Source: Fibrobacter sp. UWH4
Lineage (GTDB): Bacteria; Fibrobacterota; Fibrobacteria; Fibrobacterales; Fibrobacteraceae
Direction of reading: 5' to 3'
Assembly: GCF_900142475.1 (NCBI RefSeq)
Contig: NZ_FRAY01000005.1
Location: 62,001 to 126,000, forward strand
DNA: 64,000 bases
Position numbers and translations under genes: made by a program. The notes under the pieces are model-generated. The model searched no databases, was not told the DNA's origin, and worked only from the letters and a program-made list of their open reading frames with translations. Below, one piece after another: positions 18,101 through 23,921 of this stretch. Position 1 is the first letter of the stretch; every line of letters starts with the position of its first letter.

Positions 18101-19764
18101 AGTAATTCAGCCTGTAAAAGAAGTTCTTCCTGATAATCTTTATTCAAGGCAGGGATTTTTGACCATTTTGGAATAAGGTTTTCATCGATGTCACCCACCA
18201 AAAAATAACAGTCTTGCTTATATTTCAACCATTTATTTTCACCATCTTTCAATAAATTAGGTAATGACGCATATCGCTTTTCATTCCACCAAATAAAAAC
18301 ATTTACTTGATCAGAAATCCCCCAATATTCACTTTGCTTATTTATTACTTCTAATAATTCAGAATCAGAAATATCAAATTTGGTTTTATACTTGTCAGAA
18401 TACCTTTTTATTAATTCTAAAATATTTTGATTTTCAATAGGCTCTATAAGCGATTCAAAACCCGGTCCTTTGAATTTTTTCGGATATTCGCCTTTAATAA
18501 TTTTAGGTTTATCCTCCAAGGAAACCAACAAACCATTTACAGTTCTAAAAATCTTTGATTTACCAAAAAGTTCTAAATAGTAATCATCTATTCCAAACTT
18601 TTCAAAAACAAAAAAAGGCTGTTTAAATATATAAAAACTTCCTAATTCAGGAACAATTATTTCATATAATGTCTTATAATCTTTTTGTTCTATAAAGTAG
18701 TTTGCAACATCGTTGAACAGAAAACAAAGTTGTTCTTTGATGAGGTTATAATTAATTTGGTTGTCCTGTAAATTATTACGTTGGTCATCCAATTCATATG
18801 TGGCATGAAACAAGCATTTAAACGGTGAAGACGCTTTTAATACCGGGAAAAATGAATACAATCGAGCATTTTCCATTGAATCCATAGACTTTGACACCGC
18901 AATAGATAACCTTGCATCTCGGAATTCGTTATCTACTATAGCAAAGTTTTCCAATTTCTTTTCAAATAGCAAGAAATCTTCTTTTGCAACAATTTCTCCA
19001 TTTACCTTCTTTTCTAACAAGACTTCAGGAGAAGAATCATCTTTGACTCGTTCATAAATAATGATTTTATCTTCTGTTTTTATCTCAATCCTGTTGGTAT
19101 TAGGCAAGAAAAGAAGTATTCGCAGATCTAATTCGTCTATCTGTTTTTGTACACTATATTCATCTTTTGATTTATCGGGATTGATTAAAATTTCAATAGT
19201 AGTTCTATCATCTATTTTTGCATTCTTCTTATTTTCGGGAACTGCCAACATTGGAATATACAGTTTAGGTTCCTTTTCTAACTGCTTTTGTATCTGAGGC
19301 ATATTGCGAATATCTTCAAATATACGATTGGCAATTTCTTCCGAAAAAAAGATGTGAAACTCACCTGAGTCGATTGACACAGCTTTCGCCCAATTCAAAA
19401 TAGATCTAAAGCCAGTTCCTTTATTTCCTATATAGCCACCTCTTTTGGGACTATTATTGCCTTGAACAATTGCCTTAACTCCATCAGCATCAAAAAATGT
19501 CCCAGTATTACTTATTGTCAATATATTGTTAATATATGAGATGATTATTTCTAATTCACAATCCGGAGTCTTTCCGCTATTTATCAACTTTTGATAAGCA
19601 TCGTCAGCATTTTGCAACAATTCAAGAATTTCGCGACCATGGTAGCCTTTAACATCACGTTGTTCAACATGATTAACAACAATAAGATTTTCTCGTTCTT
19701 GAGGCCTTATATGTTCTTCAATGAATTCGTTTCGTAGAGTGTCAATTAATTCATTTGCAGTCAT
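15196..19764 (-). CDS. very large GHKL (sacsin/Hsp90-like) ATPase with C-terminal DUF3883
   Basis: A 1522-residue cytoplasmic protein. The N-terminus is a GHKL ATPase fold as in sacsin and Hsp90: LELLQNADDAY (about residue 45) provides the metal/ATP-binding Asn, and GGYIGNKGTGFRSILNWA (about residue 110) the glycine-rich lid. The C-terminus (last 120 residues) is DUF3883, a restriction-endonuclease-like domain: NKGELLVYNLL, GDYDISYKD, FYVEVKTG, i.e. the D ... ExK pattern of PD-(D/E)xK nucleases. The middle 1200 residues are not recognised. Start: ATG at 19764; the frame extends upstream but with unlikely residues. It is very AT-rich compared with leuS, suggesting transfer. ATPase-plus-DUF3883 proteins are often found in defence islands; a role in defence here is inferred from context. 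Confidence 0.82.
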   Translation of the reverse strand: MTANELIDTLRNEFIEEHIRPQERENLIVVNHVEQRDVKGYHGREILELLQNADDAYQKLINSGKTPDCELEIIISYINNILTISNTGTFFDADGVKAIVQGNNSPKRGGYIGNKGTGFRSILNWAKAVSIDSGEFHIFFSEEIANRIFEDIRNMPQIQKQLEKEPKLYIPMLAVPENKKNAKIDDRTTIEILINPDKSKDEYSVQKQIDELDLRILLFLPNTNRIEIKTEDKIIIYERVKDDSSPEVLLEKKVNGEIVAKEDFLLFEKKLENFAIVDNEFRDARLSIAVSKSMDSMENARLYSFFPVLKASSPFKCLFHATYELDDQRNNLQDNQINYNLIKEQLCFLFNDVANYFIEQKDYKTLYEIIVPELGSFYIFKQPFFVFEKFGIDDYYLELFGKSKIFRTVNGLLVSLEDKPKIIKGEYPKKFKGPGFESLIEPIENQNILELIKRYSDKYKTKFDISDSELLEVINKQSEYWGISDQVNVFIWWNEKRYASLPNLLKDGENKWLKYKQDCYFLVGDIDENLIPKWSKIPALNKDYQEELLLQAELLPQISAKINGADKQPTHRVIAQNVVFPCLSFHYIDRSTVISLVNSSVDSYETAILFVKWLWKKYNDNGWQPPDNVSFRFPAANNNGKQQIESPQKIYFGDDYGNGLAELLFDDSYRRLPNASEFDIKQDGEADFTEFLHKFGVVFFPIIAKKTLYSATQKFDSYYQDVVRKKEGLQSKDYVSCAYEVPFIERLDEILKRIKTINVIEWIAKDRNLLAYVSNSLYNESEARVQYKFALKKNFRDLKCSVRNYILETFNEIPWIQIGNNRYSPREVLKNSGSRINSKFSKLLPIIDSEYVSKIAEELNLKFDVVGEIFNKFDLCENPTELPSDQFYGLMLKIPSLNMGEAEALSRTIYGIIERSEFNRKYENSQNFKNYQEKGKILVRYKGILQFYDAKEAFLPSSKIVNTHNLPIVVKGQRTGNENFKCLFGCKEYDKSYEIEKVTPAVCDDKFQEFFKEFKKYAQAYSIRNNKIAKNGPKLTIQLANQVEILIGGDHATIDEEYTPVRKTVSCWYVTCFEENFDNKKLSIAIEKIYENIANTAQFESGKIGELFRESDKLGREFLIEKEFGSLDVIDDTNYEIEIRNNFIQTVNKIDSKYDVDALDIDFEHFESVLNAEKMIQVLKVLGKNVEEFQREGFVYSIDLIPYYKTLSRKLIQDESRKYKNYLFTTIKNEGSQKCSVEELKNKFIDKVRKFESFVIKEIPNSTSFDVRAKIKEEFGDWDCLEVLLNADDEYSANYGKLNPENKFGDDISSSAIAQTMIYFNKIDEFNEWMNSKERELSQTEQKKNDIYAKLRSVTPEETEIGYREGTLFTESKNGKKGQGSVTNKGKDRKERNQKIAGNKGELLVYNLLCQNYGKENVFPRSEAYVDLDILKPGQAISGDYDISYKDSAGNEFYVEVKTGDSQSFFVSPDEMKFAKANGERYELIFVFNLENDVPNYHKLPKKFWEDPHYQKKEIIEKIEFR

Positions 19765-19920
19765 TTGTTTCGTCCGTATAAAAAAGAACAAAAGTGAATA
19801 TTCTAAAAATCTAAAATAACAAAAACAGGTATTTGTCAAATATACTTTTTGACATAATGTTGAGATGATTCGTAATTCTTGTTATGGCAATTTATTTGTT
19901 GCTTATTCCGGTTTTTTGCG
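19765..19920. other. upstream region of the GHKL/DUF3883 gene
   Basis: No gene is visible. A TATATTTG box on the minus strand (19844-19837) could promote the GHKL gene, 73 bases before its ATG; I see no clear -33 element. Confidence 0.4.
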
Positions 19921-20160
19921 TTAGGGATAGTGACCCCTTGGGGCGGAGACTCGCGGCAGTCTTGTATTGTTGTTTATTGGAGCGAGGCTCCGTTTTATGA
20001 GGTTGGGCGGGAACGGAGTGAACCGGGCAACCCATAAAATATAGCCCGATCCACGCCAGTGGGAAACGCCCAAATGCAAAGGGGCGAACCGTTGCAGAAA
20101 CCTCCTCGGCTCGGTCATGGGCAAGCGAGCTTGCCCGCGACTCTCGCCTTGCGGGTTTTT
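19921..20160 (+). ncRNA. hairpin-dense GC-rich stretch, possible structured RNA
   Basis: No convincing protein is coded here. The stretch is GC-rich inside an AT-rich neighbourhood and packs several stem-loops: CCCC/GGGG (near 19935), AGACT/AGTCT (19947-19962), GGAGC/GCTCC (19979-19991), GGTTG/CAACC (20001-20032), GGGCAAG/CTTGCCC (20119-20136) and CCCGC/GCGGG followed by TTTTT (20134-20160), which resembles a terminator. It abuts the breakpoint of the partial leuS copy. It could be a structured RNA, a patchwork of palindromic repeats, or a recombination junction; I match it to no known RNA family. Confidence 0.3.
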
Positions 20161-21391
20161 CCCGATTATCCACTGGGAAGATGGTGAAATCTCTACCGTC
20201 GATGATTCCGAACTGCCGGTGCTGTTGCCGGAACTCAAGGACTACAAGCCGGGTGACGGCGGACAGTCCCCGCTTGCAAACGCAACCGAATGGCTTCAGG
20301 TTGTCGACAAGAACGGCCGCAAGGGTATCCGCGAGACGAACACCATGCCGCAGTGGGCAGGTAGCTGTTGGTATTACCTGCGCTACATCGACGCTTGCAA
20401 CGGCGATGCATTTGTGGCAAAGGAACTTGAAAAGTACTGGATGCCGGTGGACCTCTATGTGGGTGGTGCCGAACACGCTGTGCTCCACCTGCTCTACAGC
20501 CGCTTCTGGCACAAGGTACTCTTCGACCTCGGTCTCGTCTCTACCGACGAACCGTTCCAGAAACTCTTCAACCAGGGCATGATTCTTGCCTTCGCTTACG
20601 AAGATGCCGCAGGCTCCAAGGTCCCTACCGACGAAGTTGAAGAAAAGAACGGAAAGTTCTTCAAGAAGGGAACCGACATCGAGCTCAAGCAGATTGTGGC
20701 GAAGATGAGTAAGTCTTTGAAGAACGTCGTGAACCCGGATGATGTGGTGCGCGATTACGGTGCCGATAGTCTTCGTTTGTACGAAATGTTCATGGGCCCG
20801 CTGGATGCCGTGAAGCCGTGGCAGACCAAGGGCATTGAAGGCATGAACCGCTTCCTCGGCCGCGCCTGGCGCTCCGTGGTGGGTGATTCTGACGAAGCCC
20901 CGGTGTTCGTTGACGAAACCGCTCCGGAAGCGATCGAGAAGGTGATGCACCAGACCGTCATCAAGGTCACAAGCGACATCGAGAACATGAGCTTCAACAC
21001 CGCGATTAGCCAGCTGATGATCTTCAACAACGAAATGATGAAGATGGACAAGCGCTACCGCGAGCCGTGCGAAACCTTCGTGAAGCTCTTGCACCAGTTT
21101 GCCCCGCACATCGCCGAAGAAATGTGGAGCATCCTTGGCCACAACGAATCGCTCACGAACGTCGCCTGGCCGGAAGCCGACCACTCCAAGGCCGTCGAGA
21201 ACACCGTGGAAGTTGTGTTCCAGGTGAACGGCAAGGTCCGCGCTAAGGCCTCTGTCGCCAAGGACATGGACAAGGCCGCCCTCGAAAAACTCGCCATGGA
21301 AAACGACCGCGTGAAAGAGTTCATGAACGGCAAGACCGTCGTGAAGTCCATCGTCGTGCCGGGCAAGCTCGTCAATATTGTGGTGAAATAG
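20161..21391 (+). pseudogene. leuS: partial leucyl-tRNA synthetase (3' 1.2 kb only)
   Basis: Corresponds to about residue 485 to the end of leuS, beginning [12 protein letters not shown] and including KMSKSLKN and the anticodon-binding region, ending KLVNIVVK. It lacks the HIGH motif and the editing domain, so it cannot charge tRNA. In the first 170 bases I count about 17 differences from the intact gene, mostly at third codon positions, so this allele evolved under selection as part of a full gene elsewhere before arriving. Homology with intact leuS also includes GGGGCGAACCGTT at 20081-20093, just before a 67-base interruption. The open frame from 20117 is a chance extension. Confidence 0.9.
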
Positions 21392-21417
21392 CCACAAGCC
21401 GGCGTAATTCCGCGAAT

Positions 21418-21457
21418 GTCATCCTGGAGCGTCCGTGAGGACGCGATAGGATCCATA
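21418..21457 (+). repeat. dispersed GTCATCCTGGAGC...GGATCCATA repeat
   Basis: Nearly identical to the copy at 10923-10962 and placed the same way between a leuS end and its terminator; also related to 44836-44876. Confidence 0.65.
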
Positions 21458-21465
21458 GAAATTCA

Positions 21466-21495
21466 GACCGTAGCCTAACCGCTGCGGTCTTTTTT
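21466..21495 (+). terminator. rho-independent terminator downstream of partial leuS (copy B)
   Basis: Same stem GACCGTAGC / GCTGCGGTC and T6 run as at 10971-11000. Confidence 0.88.
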
Positions 21496-21593
21496 GTATA
21501 AAGGGGGTAGTCTCCGCCTGCACGCCCTGAAACAAATCAAAAACAGCAACCTTAACAGTTGCGATATTTCATGTGAACAGTTCTGGCAAATAG

Positions 21594-21998
21594 TTAGACC
21601 GTCATAACACAGGGCTCGTTATATCCTGCTAATAACGAATCGTGTGTCAGCAAAATTATCCCTTCTGCTTTTGCTTGGGCAATGAGCATTCTGTCGAACG
21701 GATCTTTGTGCGATGGTGCGTTCTCGTCTCGTTTTAGTTTTTCGACTTCCAGAACGTGCTCTTCGTAAATCATCAATTGCAGGAACCCTGCCTGAGTGCA
21801 GTAGTCCAAGAATTGAGCACCAGTGATTGGCATTTGGTCTGGATGAATTGCGTGCTTGATAGCAATCTCCCACATGGAGATTAGGCTAAAAACAGGTTCT
21901 ACATTTTCTTGGTTAATGAGGTTTCTTGCTTCAGTTGGCAGTTTTTCGCTGTCAAGAAGAGTCCAAAGAGCGATGTGCGTGTCCAGTAAGACTTTCAT
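21594..21998 (-). CDS. vapC: VapC-type PIN-domain toxin
   Basis: Ribonuclease toxin of a type II toxin-antitoxin pair. PIN fold, 134 residues: MKVLLDTHIALW gives the first catalytic Asp, SMWEIAIKHA the conserved Glu, and HKDPFDRMLIAQAKAEG the later Asp residues, with LLTHDSLL near the end. Its start overlaps the antitoxin stop as ATGA (21995-21998), so the two are translated together. It occupies the same position relative to leuS copy B as the abiE pair does relative to copy A. Confidence 0.9.
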   Translation of the reverse strand: MKVLLDTHIALWTLLDSEKLPTEARNLINQENVEPVFSLISMWEIAIKHAIHPDQMPITGAQFLDYCTQAGFLQLMIYEEHVLEVEKLKRDENAPSHKDPFDRMLIAQAKAEGIILLTHDSLLAGYNEPCVMTV

Positions 21999-22213
21999 CC
22001 GTTCACCCCGAACATTTCTGCGATTTCGTCATTGCAGGAATCGATATTGTCGGGGATGGAAAACTGGCCTTTAGCGATACCGAACTTTTTTACATTCCGT
22101 TTGACGGACGTGTTTAGCGATTTCTGGAGAATGAAATCGATAAAATCAGAAACTTCCCCTACATATTCTGCGGGGATGGCCTTGACTTTTTCTTGCAGCA
22201 GTTCGATAGGCAT
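21995..22213 (-). CDS. vapB: DUF2281/VapB-like antitoxin
   Basis: A 72-residue partner of VapC. MPIELLQEKVKAIPAEYVGE and SDFIDFILQKS resemble DUF2281 antitoxins, and the C-terminal part ends IAEMFGVNG. A strong Shine-Dalgarno (AAAGGAGG) precedes ATG at 22213. In the family such proteins neutralise the toxin and repress the operon. Confidence 0.82.
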   Translation of the reverse strand: MPIELLQEKVKAIPAEYVGEVSDFIDFILQKSLNTSVKRNVKKFGIAKGQFSIPDNIDSCNDEIAEMFGVNG

Positions 22214-22230
22214 AAGAGGAACCTCCTTTC

Positions 22231-22262
22231 TAAATATACCTTTTTAGTTGCTCAAAATGCAA
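22231..22262 (-). promoter_or_regulatory. promoter of vapBC
   Basis: On the minus strand TTG, 21 bases, TATATTTA (box at 22238-22231), followed by the strong vapB ribosome binding site. Confidence 0.65.
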
Positions 22263-22292
22263 CCCCTTCCAAGTTGGATTAGCCCGTTGGCT

Positions 22293-22524
22293 TTACAAAT
22301 TGCGCCAAATTTGAAAAAATCCCCCTCCACAGAACGTCAACGACGCGAAAATCCCCACGAAAATCAGGAACGGCAGAACCTTCAACAGTAAGGTAATGGC
22401 GCAGGCATCCCCTGCGTCGCCAGCCCCGAAAAGGGCCAAAATGTCCCCAAAGGGGACCATAGCTACTAAACAGCAAAGCTGCAAGTAGCTGGAGGCCTAG
22501 CACGATAAGGAAAGTTACCAGCAT
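22293..22524 (-). pseudogene. second, frameshifted copy of the small membrane protein gene
   Basis: Starts like the intact copy (MLVTFLIVLG, ATG at 22524, with the same upstream sequence and a TATATTTG box at 22547-22540). After codon 10 a 62-base palindromic segment replaces the 10 bases of the intact copy, a net gain of 52 bases that shifts the frame. The downstream part still reads ILALFGAGDAGDACAITLLL and KVLPFLIFVGIFASL in the other frame. A shorter product could start at the ATG at 22484, but its first residues are element-derived. Confidence 0.65.
22443..22504 (-). repeat. two-hairpin element inserted in the small membrane gene
   Basis: Contains GTCCCC/GGGGAC (22443-22457) and a larger hairpin AGCTACT ... 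CAGC/GCTG ... AGTAGCT. A related copy in opposite orientation lies at 40921-40981. There the inner stem is CAAC/GTTG and the other hairpin CCACC/GGTGG, so pairing is kept although bases changed. Confidence 0.55.
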
Positions 22525-22558
22525 AGAACCTCGCCTTTACAAATATACATACTGTAAA

Positions 22559-22573
22559 TGTCAGATTATGACA
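22559..22573. promoter_or_regulatory. palindrome TGTCA-N5-TGACA, possible operator
   Basis: Perfect 5-base arms around a 5-base centre. It lies upstream of the TATATTTG box of the small membrane gene copy B and in the region ahead of the BREX operon. Sites with the same geometry are at 22674-22688 and 41308-41322. Confidence 0.45.
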
Positions 22574-22673
22574 AACGACTGTTTTGACGTATTTGTGGCG
22601 ATTTTTGAATATTGAGGGGAAGTCTCCGCCTCGCCTAGGGGAGTACCCCTAAGCCCCCTTTTTTTTGCGTCAT
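22574..22673. other. leader region before BREX
   Basis: No gene visible. Holds AGGGG/CCCCT (within 22636-22652) and a T8 run (22659-22666), which may terminate incoming transcription on the plus strand. Confidence 0.35.
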
Positions 22674-22701
22674 TGACACCTTATGTCATGCGATTTTATT
22701 T
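22673..22701 (+). promoter_or_regulatory. candidate BREX operon promoter with overlapping palindrome
   Basis: TTGACA (22673-22678), 16 bases, TTTATT (22695-22700). The palindrome TGACA-N5-TGTCA (22674-22688) overlaps the -35 box, a natural place for a repressor. BREX operons are often controlled by a WYL-domain repressor (BrxR); none is encoded in this window. Confidence 0.4.
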
Positions 22702-22739
22702 ATTATTGCGTAGTAATTATATTGGTAGAATTATACCCT

Positions 22740-23342
22740 ATGGCCCCAGTTCTTTACAAAGCTTCCTTGACCAGGGAACCCTTTCTTTTCTACGAGATGC
22801 GCACGGTGTGCCGTCTCTTGGAGAAGGGTATGGAAAAGACTGCCGTTGTTGATTCTGTCGTAAAAAAGAACTTGTTCCAGTACCCGACTGAAAAGTCGGT
22901 CCGGCGTATGGCTCGGGCCTGTGTTGCCCGTGCTGGCGGTCTGGGAACTTCCAATCTTGTTTCTGTTTTGGCGCATGGCTCTGTGGAAGAGGCTAAGCAG
23001 GTTTGCCTGTATGCGTTGATGAAGGAGCATCGACTGGTGCTGGACTTCATGGTTACTGTTATTGGCGAAAAATTCCGTACGATGGATTTTTCGTGGAATA
23101 CCAAAATTGCGACGAATTTTTTGACGCGTCTTAAAGAACAGAATGAATCGGTGGCGTCTTGGAGCGATTCCTCGACAAAAAAAATCCGAGGAGTACTGGT
23201 TGGGCTCTTGGTCGAAAATGGCTATTTGAAAAATCCACGGGCAAGCAAACTTGAAACGGTTTATTTGTACCCGAATTTGGAAAATGTAATTCGAGCAAAT
23301 GGCGAAAAGAATATTCTTCCTGCATTCAACTGTTTTTCGTAG
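22740..23342 (+). CDS. brxA: BREX protein BrxA
   Basis: First gene of a type 1 BREX (bacteriophage exclusion) operon. BrxA (DUF1819) is a small helical DNA-binding protein needed in some systems. The family hallmark is visible at the start: YKASLTREPFLFYEMRTVCR. ATG at 22740 is preferred over the frame's first ATG (22683), which would overlap the candidate promoter and add a hydrophobic, non-family leader. 200 residues, normal length. There is an A8 run at 23177-23184 inside the gene where slippage could shift the frame. brxB follows after eight bases. Confidence 0.88.
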   Translation: MAPVLYKASLTREPFLFYEMRTVCRLLEKGMEKTAVVDSVVKKNLFQYPTEKSVRRMARACVARAGGLGTSNLVSVLAHGSVEEAKQVCLYALMKEHRLVLDFMVTVIGEKFRTMDFSWNTKIATNFLTRLKEQNESVASWSDSSTKKIRGVLVGLLVENGYLKNPRASKLETVYLYPNLENVIRANGEKNILPAFNCFS

Positions 23343-23350
23343 GTGATTAG

Positions 23351-23908
23351 ATGAACGATATTTTGCAAAGGCTTGACCGGCTACGCACTAAATTGCAAGA
23401 TGACGATTTCCTGCATGGGCGCGGTCTTGGCAACGAAGTGAATATCAGTATTTTCTGTTACGAACCCGAAGACGAAATGGTAGTTCGCCACTTTGTTGCT
23501 CAGACGGTTGCCGACTCATCGGTAAAATGCAACTTGATTGAACGCAACTTGTACCGCATATTCCTTTCGATTTGTGAAGACGAAGGAATTATGGATGAGA
23601 TTGCAGGCATTGAAGCCGAAGATGGCCGCGATTACATGCTCGAGAACTTGCAACGTACTGCTGACAACAAGATGTTCGTTCAAAAGATGCAATACGATAA
23701 TCACAAGATAGGCGATGTATTGCTCTTGACGGGTATAGGCGAAGTTTATCCGTTCATGCGGGTGCATGCGCTTTTGGAAGCGATTCAACCTGAATTTTCG
23801 GACATTCCTGTTGTGGTAATGTATCCGGGTAAATTCGACGGACGCAACTTGAAACTTTTCAACCGTTTTGAACCGAATTCCTACTACCGCGCGTTCAATA
23901 TCATTTAG
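23351..23908 (+). CDS. brxB: BREX protein BrxB
   Basis: BrxB (DUF1788), a 185-residue cytoplasmic component of type 1 BREX with unknown biochemical role. Recognisable by the family pattern of a GLGNEVNISIFCYEPEDE segment early and VVVMYPGKFDGRNLKLFNRF near the end, finishing YYRAFNII. It ends 13 bases before brxC. Confidence 0.9.
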   Translation: MNDILQRLDRLRTKLQDDDFLHGRGLGNEVNISIFCYEPEDEMVVRHFVAQTVADSSVKCNLIERNLYRIFLSICEDEGIMDEIAGIEAEDGRDYMLENLQRTADNKMFVQKMQYDNHKIGDVLLLTGIGEVYPFMRVHALLEAIQPEFSDIPVVVMYPGKFDGRNLKLFNRFEPNSYYRAFNII

Positions 23909-23921
23909 TCGGGAAAATCTT

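Noticed and set aside
20117..20160. Start of a 424-residue gene covering the partial leuS
   Set aside because: The first 14 codons come from the hairpin-rich junction and the product lacks the catalytic half; treated as a pseudogene.
10971..21495. Integrase-mediated island using the leuS 3' end as attachment site
   Set aside because: No integrase or transposase gene is present and the repeats are over 1 kb and diverged, which fits homologous exchange better than site-specific insertion.
22683..22739. Longer BrxA start with a hydrophobic leader
   Set aside because: The extension is not family-like and overlaps the candidate promoter and palindrome.
23177..23184. A8 run in brxA as a phase switch
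   Set aside because: The run is in frame and A-rich lysine codons are common here; weaker case than the G8 run in pglX.
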